DNA of 15,540 bases from UMGS1322 sp900550765 (GTDB lineage Bacteria; Bacillota; Clostridia; Christensenellales; QALW01): positions 1 to 15,540 of the forward strand of contig CAUDEY010000034.1 of NCBI GenBank assembly GCA_958448705.1, read 5' to 3'. Shown piece after piece: positions 1 to 6,307 of this stretch. How positions within the stretch are numbered: the stretch's first letter is position 1; every line of letters starts with the position of its first letter. A model generated the notes under the pieces. That model worked only from the letters and a program-made list of their open reading frames with translations. It searched no databases and had not been told where the DNA came from. Both the position numbers and the translations under genes were made by a program.

Positions 1-50
1 GTTTCGTTCCAATATTTGTGTTTTTGGGTCATGCAATAAATTTCAGTCAT
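1..50 (-). CDS. 5' end of an unidentified gene (partial)
   Basis: Reading leftward from 50, an ATG opens 16 codons (MTEIYCMTQKHKYWNE) that run off the window edge without a stop. An AAGGGA ribosome binding site lies 5 bases upstream of the ATG, and a plausible promoter sits about 35 bases further up, so the start is well supported although the product is too short to identify. It follows the glycoside-hydrolase pair on the same strand but has its own promoter. The function is unknown. Confidence 0.5.
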   Translation of the reverse strand, partial: MTEIYCMTQKHKYWNE

Positions 51-88
51 ATATTCCCTTAATAAAAATTTCTATTTGTCGTATTATA

Positions 89-117
89 AGTATAGCACAT
101 AATCATAATAGAAACAA
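89..117 (-). promoter_or_regulatory. Putative sigma-A promoter of the left-edge gene
   Basis: On the minus strand there is TTGTTT at 117-112, a 17-base spacer, then TATACT at 94-89. A second TATAAT at 88-83 overlaps downstream. Transcription would start near 82, leaving a leader of about 32 bases that contains the AAGGGA ribosome binding site of the partial gene. Confidence 0.5.
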
Positions 118-165
118 TACTGCTTCGGCAAGTTATCATGTATTCTGGCCCGCTGACAGAAGTGC

Positions 166-196
166 AAAGGGACACTTCCTTATGGAGTGTCCCTTT
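166..196 (-). terminator. Hairpin after the GH99-like gene pair
   Basis: An 11-base-pair perfect stem (AAAGGGACACT paired with AGTGTCCCTTT) with a 9-base apex lies 17 bases beyond the stop at 213. On the minus strand only three T follow it, so it is a weak or factor-assisted intrinsic terminator. It separates the hydrolase pair from the left-edge gene. Confidence 0.55.
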
Positions 197-212
197 CCAG
201 AGTGCTTTTTCT

Positions 213-1262
213 TTACCGTTCTGCTCTTATCGCCCGCTCTACTGCCTGAATACGGCTTTCATTCAGCTTTTTGGATCCGTCTTCGTTATACAGCTGATTG
301 CCGTTTTCATCCACTGCCAGCGTCGGACAAATCCATCCGCCCTCGTCATGCTCATTCCAGGCATAAATGATCAAGGTGTTGGCAAGCGTAGAGGCTTTAT
401 TTTCTTCTTTTTTCAAATACCGCAGTGCACTTCTTAAATGCGCTTCGATCTCCTCCGGTACGGCATATTCTACCCAACTATCGGCACCGGGCTTACACCA
501 GCTTACCGGATTCTCCCACCGTGTGCCATTATGCCAACCGGCAGTTACCGGCGGAACACTTTGCAGACCGGAATTTTTTTGGGTTTCCCAAACTTTTTCA
601 GTTGTTTCCGTAAGGCTACGGAAGCTGGCTCCGCCGGAACCGCTTACCGCATAACGGGAAAGTGCGTCTGCCCCTGCCTTCCGGCTTTCCTCCGGCCAAC
701 CGCCCATAAGGACGGAAAACGGACGCGGCAGACCCAGCTCCCGGCAAAGCGCTGTATAATATTCAATGTCCGCACCAATCGCATCATAATTGTTTCCGGT
801 GCCGAAATAATACATCAGCGGTCTGCCGTCAAGCACGGTCATATAGAAATCTTCCTTTAACAGTACGGCCAATTCCTCTCTGGCATACGCCTTGCCAATG
901 GCATTGCCGTCAAGAACAGCGCAAAGCTTTACATGCTTTTTATATTTGCTTGTGGTATGAAAATCCCGGGCTGCACGCAATCCGCTGTCATACCACACAT
1001 ATGCAAAATAATCAAGGCCCGCTGCAATAGCATATTCCATTTCCCTGTCAAAATCCGCCTGTGTATAATCGGGAATCTCAATACCGCCCTCTGCCGTTAT
1101 CTCCGCATAAAACGGCGCGCGGAAATGATACTTTGCAAGGCTCAAAGAACGTTCTACCTGAGAGATTACGCTGTCCGCTCTTCCATCATGCGCATACCAG
1201 GCGTCCCAACGAATTGCGCCCACGCTGGTTCTGGCAGCTCTTTTTTCTATCAAAGGCTTCAA
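213..1262 (-). CDS. GH99/WbsX-like TIM-barrel protein, no signal peptide (putative glycoside hydrolase)
   Basis: A 349-residue protein that is almost only the catalytic domain found in the next gene upstream. The two share SVGAIRWDAWY near the start, FHTTSKYK, LDGRPLMYYFG, VTAGWHNG and a nearly identical end around AWNEHDEGGWICPT. An acidic AWNE-type motif near the C-terminus of a barrel resembles GH99/WbsX (and GH71-like) proteins; this assignment is inference and the substrate is unknown. The start is TTG, chosen because GGGGGAG lies 5 bases upstream and homology to the paralogue begins about 12 residues in. No signal peptide, carbohydrate-binding module or membrane anchor is present, so the product should be cytoplasmic. 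It begins 27 bases after the stop of its paralogue and is surely co-transcribed. It probably arose by tandem duplication with loss of the accessory domains. Confidence 0.8.
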   Translation of the reverse strand: MKPLIEKRAARTSVGAIRWDAWYAHDGRADSVISQVERSLSLAKYHFRAPFYAEITAEGGIEIPDYTQADFDREMEYAIAAGLDYFAYVWYDSGLRAARDFHTTSKYKKHVKLCAVLDGNAIGKAYAREELAVLLKEDFYMTVLDGRPLMYYFGTGNNYDAIGADIEYYTALCRELGLPRPFSVLMGGWPEESRKAGADALSRYAVSGSGGASFRSLTETTEKVWETQKNSGLQSVPPVTAGWHNGTRWENPVSWCKPGADSWVEYAVPEEIEAHLRSALRYLKKEENKASTLANTLIIYAWNEHDEGGWICPTLAVDENGNQLYNEDGSKKLNESRIQAVERAIRAER

Positions 1263-1289
1263 ATGCGCTCCCCCTTTTTTGGCCGCTGT

Positions 1290-3209
1290 TTATTCTTTCG
1301 GTTCATCGGCATTTTCGCCGGATTTTTTCTTTTTCACCACGGTAACAACTACAACCGCCGCAACCGCTACTACCACAACGCCGCCGATCACAAACCAAAT
1401 CCACGTATTTCCGCTTTCTGAGGGATTATCGACAGAATCTGTAGGCTGAGCGGTAGCTGTCGGCATCGGAGTCGCCGAAGCCTCACTGCCGGTATCCTCA
1501 ACGGCCGCAAGAGCCTCGCCATTTTTATACTTTTCAATTGCGGCCTTTACCGCTTGAATACGGCCGTCGTTAATCTTTTTCGAGCCATCCTCGTTATACA
1601 GCTGATTGCCGTTTTCATCTACCGCCAGTGTCGGACAGATCCAGCCGCCTTCATCATGCTCGTTCCAGGCATAGATCATCACAGTATTGGCCATGGTAAA
1701 CAGGGAATTCTTCTGCTGCTGCATATACCACAGGGCATTTTCCATATGCTCCTGAATCTCCGCGTCGGTCGCATATTCCACCCAGCTGTCCGCATTGGGC
1801 TTGGTCCATGTTACGGGGTTATCGATACGCGGGCCATTATGCCAGCCGGCGGTCACAGTGGGTACAAACTGCATCTGATCCGCCGCATGGTTATTCCAGG
1901 TTCTTATGCCGATATTCATCAGTTCCCGGAAAGTAACACCTTTACTGCCGAAAATGGCATAGTCGGAAACAGCATCCGCATACGCACCGAAACTTTCGCT
2001 GGCGCCCAAATTCATGACAACAGCAAACGGTGCCGGAAGTCCTAAAGTAACACAAAGACCGCGGTAATATTCAATATCGTCCGCTATCGCGCTGATATTA
2101 CCCGAATCGCCGAAATAATACATCAGCGGACGGCCGTCCAGCACAGTCATATAATACTCTTCCTTCAAAAGCACGGCCATCTCTTCTCTGGCATACTTTT
2201 TGCCAATGGCGTTGCCGTCAAACACAGCGCAAAGCTTTACATCATTCTTATACTTACTGGTAGTATGGAAATCCCTGGCGGCTCTCATATCGCTGCTGTA
2301 CCATACATAACCGAAATAATCGATGCCGGCTTCAATGGCATATTCCATCTCTTTATCAAATTCTTCCTGTGTGTATTTCGGTATGGTAATCCCGCCGTCC
2401 TGTGTGATTTCCGCATAGAACGGTGCGCGGAAATGATATTTTGCCGGACTTAAGGACCGCTCAACCTGGGAAATTACGCTGTCTTCCTGTCCGTCATGGG
2501 TATACCAGGCATCCCAGCGAATCGCCCCTACACTGGTGACCTCGCTTCTGGTTCCTTCCAAGGCATTGATATGGGTCATTTCCACATCAGCAGGCTTGAT
2601 CACTTCCACACCGTTTACTGCACTGGTCTTTACTAAGCTCAAGTCATCCAAGCAGAATGCCGGACCAAGGCCGTTATCCTTACCGGCGTCATCCTGGCCG
2701 CGTACCTGTGCATAAATATAGCAGTGATCCAAACCCTTTTCCAGGTCAAAATCCAGTTCACCCTCAAAGGTAAACAGCTGCCACTCAGTAGTCAGTACTT
2801 TTCTCTCTCCCGTCCGATAGTTATCCTGTGATTCTCCCTTGTGGCGGAAATTGAGCACCAGCTGACAATTCCCCGCGCCGTCGTCGCTATCCCTTAACTT
2901 TACCCAAACGCTGGCTTTATATGTTCCGGGACCGTTCTCCATCACGATATCGGTGATATTCATCGCATGAATCGCATACTGATCCGCACGGTTTTCTATC
3001 AGCATACCGTATTCACCCGAATGGGCATATTCTGCATCTACATACAGATCATGTGCTCCGCCATATTGGAAAAAGCCGGTCTCATCGCCTTCTTCAAGAT
3101 TGCCGTTTTCCAATAATTCTTCTGTAGCGGCAAACGCCGTAAGCTGCAACAGCCCGATGCTTGTAAACAGCATAGCCGCCGCAAGCATCATACATAAAAA
3201 TTTTTTCAT
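1290..3209 (-). CDS. Exported membrane-anchored GH99/WbsX-like protein with N-terminal carbohydrate-binding module
   Basis: A 639-residue surface protein. Domains: signal peptide at about 1-28 (AFAA cleavage region); a beta-sandwich like CBM4/9-type modules at about 30-193 (starts LLENGNLEEG, ends FCLDDLSLV); a TIM-barrel-like catalytic domain at about 225-560 with GIDYFGYVWY and AWNEHDEGGW (514-523); a Thr/Pro/Ser-rich linker at about 570-600; a membrane helix at about 602-625; and a short tail starting KKKK. The start at 3209 is chosen because TAGGAGGAAC directly precedes it and it opens a classic signal peptide; an in-frame ATG at 3254 would put 15 poor residues before it. The family call rests on motif resemblance only. 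It likely acts on an external glycan at the outer face of the membrane, upstream of and co-transcribed with its cytoplasmic paralogue. A promoter and an operator-like palindrome precede it. Confidence 0.82.
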   Translation of the reverse strand: MKKFLCMMLAAAMLFTSIGLLQLTAFAATEELLENGNLEEGDETGFFQYGGAHDLYVDAEYAHSGEYGMLIENRADQYAIHAMNITDIVMENGPGTYKASVWVKLRDSDDGAGNCQLVLNFRHKGESQDNYRTGERKVLTTEWQLFTFEGELDFDLEKGLDHCYIYAQVRGQDDAGKDNGLGPAFCLDDLSLVKTSAVNGVEVIKPADVEMTHINALEGTRSEVTSVGAIRWDAWYTHDGQEDSVISQVERSLSPAKYHFRAPFYAEITQDGGITIPKYTQEEFDKEMEYAIEAGIDYFGYVWYSSDMRAARDFHTTSKYKNDVKLCAVFDGNAIGKKYAREEMAVLLKEEYYMTVLDGRPLMYYFGDSGNISAIADDIEYYRGLCVTLGLPAPFAVVMNLGASESFGAYADAVSDYAIFGSKGVTFRELMNIGIRTWNNHAADQMQFVPTVTAGWHNGPRIDNPVTWTKPNADSWVEYATDAEIQEHMENALWYMQQQKNSLFTMANTVMIYAWNEHDEGGWICPTLAVDENGNQLYNEDGSKKINDGRIQAVKAAIEKYKNGEALAAVEDTGSEASATPMPTATAQPTDSVDNPSESGNTWIWFVIGGVVVVAVAAVVVVTVVKKKKSGENADEPKE

Positions 3210-3236
3210 GGTTCCTCCTAAATCCTTTCTTTTTAT

Positions 3237-3259
3237 ATTAAATGCAATCAGCATTTAAT
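3237..3259 (-). promoter_or_regulatory. Operator-like perfect inverted repeat in the GH operon leader
   Basis: ATTAAATGC, five bases, GCATTTAAT: a perfect 9-base-pair inverted repeat that starts about 10 bases below the predicted -10 box, around +3 to +25. Position and symmetry fit a repressor site. As RNA it could instead form a small A/U-rich hairpin in the leader. The cognate regulator is not in the window. Confidence 0.5.
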
Positions 3260-3268
3260 TATAATGTG

Positions 3269-3297
3269 ATCATACTGATATTCCTATCGTTTTTCAA
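3269..3297 (-). promoter_or_regulatory. Sigma-A promoter of the GH99-like operon
   Basis: Minus strand: TTGAAA at 3297-3292, a 17-base spacer, TATGAT at 3274-3269. Both hexamers match consensus in five of six positions. The predicted start near 3262 gives a leader of about 53 bases with the inverted repeat at 3237-3259. Confidence 0.7.
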
Positions 3298-3364
3298 CCG
3301 AAAGCAAAAGCTGCATACACATTTTTAAAATATTCTAATTCTTTTCAAGCCATAAACCACCGCC

Positions 3365-3389
3365 GCGGCTTAAAAGCAAAAAAAGCCGC
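3365..3389 (-). terminator. Possible hairpin terminator of the YgjP-like gene
   Basis: GCGGCTT pairs with AAGCCGC across an 11-base T-rich loop, touching the TAG stop of the metalloprotein gene. There is no T-run after the stem on the minus strand, so termination efficiency is doubtful. Confidence 0.35.
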
Positions 3390-3934
3390 TATCTATCCCC
3401 CGTTTTATCGGAAATGGGTTGTTTCAGCAGCCTGCGCCGTTGTTCGGCATCGGGCAAATATTGTTTTACCAGTGCATGAAACGCCGGACTATGATCATGA
3501 TGCCGGATATGGGCCAATTCATGTACCACCACGTAATCCACTGCCTCAGGAGGATACAGCACCAAAAAGCAAGAAAAACAAAGCGAGTTCCTGCCGCTGC
3601 AGCTCCCAAAACGTTTTTTAGCCGCGGTAATTTTCACCGCTGCAGGCGTAAGTTGCATCAAATGCGAATAATACTCCACCCGAGCGGGCAGCATTTCCCT
3701 TGCCCGCTGTTTCAGTCTTTCGATATCCTCTGCCGAAAACGCCTGCAAACGCCGATATCTTTCCGCAGCCGCCGGCTGATGCGCCCTGATCCACGGCTCA
3801 TTTTTCTGCACAAACTTTTCAGCATCTTTATCCGTAAACCAAAGGGGCCCGCGAACACGCAAGAATCCTTCTTCGGTAAATTCCAAAGCTACCGTACGCC
3901 GGTTAGAACGAATAATCATAAACGGTATTTTCAT
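3389..3934 (-). CDS. YgjP-like (DUF45) metallopeptidase-fold protein
   Basis: A 181-residue protein of the YgjP/SprT-like zinc metalloprotein group. The hallmark stretch is intact: RFGSCSG at 108-114, then a Tyr-rich strand, then VVVHELAH at 135-142 with the HExxH zinc site, followed by HDHSPAFH (146-153), whose histidine before Ser supplies the likely third ligand. The N-terminus (IRSNRRTVALEF) matches the usual beta-strand start of the family. Length is close to, or slightly below, that of typical members of about 200-240 residues. It is predicted cytoplasmic; the cellular role of the family is poorly defined. There is no ribosome binding site. Instead a consensus promoter ends exactly six bases before the ATG, so the mRNA is probably leaderless. 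A second in-frame ATG at 3919 also lacks a binding site. Confidence 0.88.
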   Translation of the reverse strand: MKIPFMIIRSNRRTVALEFTEEGFLRVRGPLWFTDKDAEKFVQKNEPWIRAHQPAAAERYRRLQAFSAEDIERLKQRAREMLPARVEYYSHLMQLTPAAVKITAAKKRFGSCSGRNSLCFSCFLVLYPPEAVDYVVVHELAHIRHHDHSPAFHALVKQYLPDAEQRRRLLKQPISDKTGDR

Positions 3935-3940
3935 AAAAGC

Positions 3941-3969
3941 ATTATATCATTCTAAAATAAAAATTTCAA
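3941..3969 (-). promoter_or_regulatory. Promoter giving a leaderless transcript of the YgjP-like gene
   Basis: Minus strand: TTGAAA at 3969-3964, a 17-base spacer, TATAAT at 3946-3941, then GCTTTT and the ATG at 3934. Counting the -10 box as -12 to -7, the A of ATG falls at +1. No Shine-Dalgarno sequence could fit. The DNA above the -35 box is almost pure A/T and may act as an UP element. Confidence 0.7.
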
Positions 3970-3978
3970 TATTAAAAG

Positions 3979-4008
3979 ATTTTTTATTTTCATAAGAAAA
4001 TAAAAAAT
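3979..4008. repeat. Perfect A/T-only inverted repeat
   Basis: A 13-base-pair perfect palindrome arm pair (ATTTTTTATTTTC and its complement) around ATAA. It lies 10 bases above the -35 box of the YgjP-like gene. It could be a weak bidirectional terminator, with the T-tract built into the stem, or part of an A/T-rich UP element. Confidence 0.45.
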
Positions 4009-4052
4009 ATAGCGTTTCATCACTATTGTAACGAAAAATTTTTCAGTCTGCT

Positions 4053-4098
4053 ATGTAAATCTTGCTGTAAAAGCGCTCAAAAAGCAAAAGATTTACAT
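4053..4098. repeat. Long imperfect inverted repeat (hairpin) in the 3935-4456 gap
   Basis: ATGTAAATCTT at 4053-4063 pairs perfectly with AAGATTTACAT at 4088-4098. The stem continues with GCT/AGC after a two-base bulge, and the apex contains AGCGCT. No T-run follows on either strand, so this is not a classic terminator. It lies in a 522-base stretch with no convincing gene; the rest of that stretch holds the A/T palindrome at 3979-4008, an 8-base inverted repeat (TTGGATAA at 4199-4206, TTATCCAA at 4235-4242) and the element at 4310-4416. Confidence 0.45.
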
Positions 4099-4309
4099 AA
4101 AACGCCCCTGTTTTTTAACCGGAGCATCTCTACGGCTATTTTCGATAAAAGTTTATCATGCTGCACACATTTTATAATACAAAATCGTCCATTCCCCATT
4201 GGATAAAAAGGACTGCAAACAGGCTGTTCTTCCGTTATCCAAAGGATTTCTGCCCTCTTTACTGCAGCAAATTCTCTTCTCCCCCACAGTAATGCAGGTA
4301 AGTGCGGCT

Positions 4310-4416
4310 ATGACAGCCTCAGGCCTCTGCTATCAGGCAATGGTATTTTTTGTTGCTACCTTTGAACACAAGAAAAGCCAGAAGCCATTACGGTTACTGG
4401 TTTTGAGGGCTGTCAT
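4310..4416. repeat. 107-base element bounded by inverted repeats
   Basis: ATGACAGCCTCA at 4310-4321 is repeated in inverted form at 4404-4416 (TGAGGGCTGTCAT), differing by one base insertion. Inside are smaller complementary pairs such as GGTA/TACC and CCAG/CTGG, so the whole could fold as a branched structure. On the minus strand a frame stays open through it, but no ribosome binding site or familiar protein is seen. It may be a miniature mobile or dispersed repeat. Confidence 0.4.
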
Positions 4417-4456
4417 CGCTTTTAATAACCAGCCATAGCAAACGGAAAGGATATGC

Positions 4457-5665
4457 TTAATGAGCTTTGAACAGCAACGCACTTTCCGCTGCAAATGCAT
4501 AGGATAAATGCAGATTATCCCAATCCACAAAAGCCAAATTCTCGCTCAGCTTTTTTGCCGCCGCCTCCGAAATTCTTTTTTCTTCACAGGTGACCGCAAC
4601 CCAGGCTGCGAAAACAGCATTCCCCAAAACCGCATGCTCCATATATCTGTGGGGAACAATCTCTTTTTCCCAATATTCATTCTGCCGGCAGGCAATCTCT
4701 ACGCCTTTTCGAACATCGTTATCATAATATTCCCACAACTTGTTCATAGCGCGCCAGTCTATATGAAATTCATCTTTTCGGTTATCATATTTTTTCATAT
4801 CATCAACAACACCCAACGCGGTAACACCGTTATTGAATAGACCTTTTTTATAATACTCCTTATTTGCAGCATCTAAAAATAACAACTCCCGAATAGCCAA
4901 ATGAGCACATACACAAATCCAAGTTTGCTTTACGCCTAAAAATGCAACCATATCATGTGCATAGCCATGGGATACAATTTCCAGTCTGCTGTATATACAA
5001 TTCTGCGGATGCTCGTTTGCTATCCTGTTAAATAACAATAAATCTTTTTCATCCTGTGTAAGCTCAAATAGAATCCTGGCACAAAAAAGCATTTTGGATA
5101 CGCAGCGCCATGTATCGGAATTTCCCCACTCATCCCGGTAAAGAGCCTTTACATCGCAGGGAATTTTCCAATTGCAGTCCCTTACGGAAGTCAATGCCCT
5201 TAACAATCGATTTTTAACCGCTTCTTTCTCCGCACATAAATCACTTTTATAATACGCATACAAGGCCAAAACCCACGGCGTAAACTGATCCTCAGAAGAA
5301 ACCGGGTAATGGCTTTTGCCGTCATCGGCTACGCCTCTTGCGATAAACCCTTCCACCTGGCCGACATCTTGCAGCAAAAACAAACCGTTTATCAATATAT
5401 TGACTTCCTCTGCCGTTTTTTTATCTTTGCCTTTATGATATTTTTCAATTAAAGCATACGTATAAAGCCCCGTAAAAAATGCTCCGTTTTCAATCGGGGT
5501 CCACCAGCCAAGGGGATTGGGCATACATTTTTTGCATTCCTCCGCCGTGGGATAATAGGCCTCGCCGCTCTTTCCTGCATAATCCAGCAAATGACCGTAC
5601 GGCATTCTTATAAAGCGTTTCCAAACAATATCGTGAAAGAAATTTTCATCGTATCTATTATTCAT
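4457..5665 (-). CDS. Uncharacterised soluble protein, probable alpha/alpha-toroid (six-hairpin glycosidase-like) fold
   Basis: A 402-residue protein with no signal peptide or membrane helix. Repeated amphipathic helices alternate with short loops bearing Trp, Asp, Glu and His, for example GWWTPIENGAFFTG (53-66), GFIARGVADDGKSHYP (106-121), then EDQFTPWVLALYAYY and IVSHGYAHDMV (230-240). This pattern recalls (alpha/alpha)6 proteins such as GH88/GH105-type unsaturated uronyl hydrolases and relatives, but I see no catalytic signature that fixes a family, so a function is not assigned. The ATG at 5665 has AGGCAGG about 10 bases upstream and a plausible promoter. It stands alone between the tRNA terminators and the intergenic repeats. 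Given the GH99-like enzymes on the same strand, cytoplasmic glycan degradation is a reasonable but unproven guess. Confidence 0.72.
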   Translation of the reverse strand: MNNRYDENFFHDIVWKRFIRMPYGHLLDYAGKSGEAYYPTAEECKKCMPNPLGWWTPIENGAFFTGLYTYALIEKYHKGKDKKTAEEVNILINGLFLLQDVGQVEGFIARGVADDGKSHYPVSSEDQFTPWVLALYAYYKSDLCAEKEAVKNRLLRALTSVRDCNWKIPCDVKALYRDEWGNSDTWRCVSKMLFCARILFELTQDEKDLLLFNRIANEHPQNCIYSRLEIVSHGYAHDMVAFLGVKQTWICVCAHLAIRELLFLDAANKEYYKKGLFNNGVTALGVVDDMKKYDNRKDEFHIDWRAMNKLWEYYDNDVRKGVEIACRQNEYWEKEIVPHRYMEHAVLGNAVFAAWVAVTCEEKRISEAAAKKLSENLAFVDWDNLHLSYAFAAESALLFKAH

Positions 5666-5715
5666 TTTGATAATACCTGCCTTTTGATGCTAATATAGCT
5701 AAGAATTAAGAATAT

Positions 5716-5743
5716 AATATAACGAAATTCACATATTTGTAAA
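5716..5743 (-). promoter_or_regulatory. Putative promoter of the alpha/alpha-toroid gene
   Basis: Minus strand: TTTACA at 5743-5738, a 16-base spacer, TATATT at 5721-5716. The surrounding DNA is A/T-rich, so neighbouring TATATT-like boxes are alternatives. The leader would be about 45 bases. Confidence 0.45.
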
Positions 5744-5884
5744 GGAATATATGCCCTGACGGACAAGAAATGCCGTTCCTTGCATGCGCAGCGGTTTAAT
5801 GGTTTCACTTATCGAAGACAACCATTGACACGCAAAAGGCACATCACGGCCAAAGCCTTATTTCCGAAAAAAATACATGCTTCA

Positions 5885-5913
5885 AAAAAAGCAAACACAC
5901 CGGAATCGGTGTG
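5885..5913 (-). terminator. Third terminator downstream of the initiator tRNA
   Basis: A perfect 7-base-pair stem (CACACCG/CGGTGTG) with a 4-base loop at 5896-5913 is followed on the minus strand by TTTGCTTTTTTT. It is a good intrinsic terminator, about 170 bases past the tRNA. Between here and the gene end at 5665 the only further signal is that gene's promoter region. Confidence 0.65.
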
Positions 5914-5931
5914 CTGAAAACCCGCAAAAAC

Positions 5932-5953
5932 AAAAAAGCGCCGCGGAGGCGTT
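5932..5953 (-). terminator. Second terminator-like hairpin downstream of the initiator tRNA
   Basis: CGCC/GGCG with a 5-base GC-rich loop (5939-5951), extended by a G-T and an A-T pair, then six T on the minus strand. The stem is short but GC-rich. Between it and the first terminator lie further stems: TTACGGC paired with GCCGTAA across about 26 bases, and TATGCCC with GGGTATA. Confidence 0.5.
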
Positions 5954-6041
5954 ATACCCGCACCTGCAGGGGCATAGACGCAGCAGCGGATCGTTTTACG
6001 GCAAAGGAGCGGCGGCCTGCCACGCTGCGCCGTAATTTTTA

Positions 6042-6076
6042 CAAAAAAATTGCGGCAAGCCTTCAAGGTCTGCCGC
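6042..6076 (-). terminator. Primary terminator of the initiator tRNA gene
   Basis: GCGGCA and TGCCGC (6052-6076) form a stem with a smaller inner CC/GG pairing, followed on the minus strand by AATTTTTTT. It begins 5 bases beyond the encoded CCA end of the tRNA, as expected for a single tRNA transcription unit. Confidence 0.8.
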
Positions 6077-6080
6077 GATG

Positions 6081-6157
<77 letters not shown>

Positions 6158-6187
6158 ATATGGGCAACAATTTCTTATTGCGTATTC

Positions 6188-6216
6188 ATTATAGACCATC
6201 AAAAGAGAATTGTCAA
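6188..6216 (-). promoter_or_regulatory. Consensus sigma-A promoter of the tRNA-fMet gene
   Basis: Minus strand: TTGACA at 6216-6211, an exact 17-base spacer, TATAAT at 6193-6188. Both hexamers are perfect consensus. Transcription should start about 24 bases above the mature tRNA 5' end. Confidence 0.92.
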
Positions 6217-6265
6217 GTACTTTCTTTATAAAGCTTTATTTGATACGGCCATAGAATATTTTGCC

Positions 6266-6299
6266 GAAAAACGGGCGGATGCTCTCAAGCAATCCGCCC
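6266..6299 (-). terminator. Terminator of the cohesin/dockerin operon
   Basis: GGGCGGAT pairs with ATCCGCCC (6273-6280 with 6292-6299) around an 11-base loop, followed on the minus strand by GTTTTTC. It lies 9 bases past the TAA at 6308 and closes the two-gene operon. Confidence 0.85.
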
Positions 6300-6307
6300 C
6301 GAATCTT

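Noticed and set aside
4053..4098. Integron attC site.
   Set aside because: The arms lack the GTTRRRY core and bulged bases of attC, and there is no integrase or cassette array.
4199..4438. A 79-codon plus-strand open frame and a 65-codon minus-strand frame in the intergenic stretch.
   Set aside because: Neither has a ribosome binding site, both have irregular composition, and the minus frame overlaps the 3' end of the real gene at 4457. More likely part of the repeat element.
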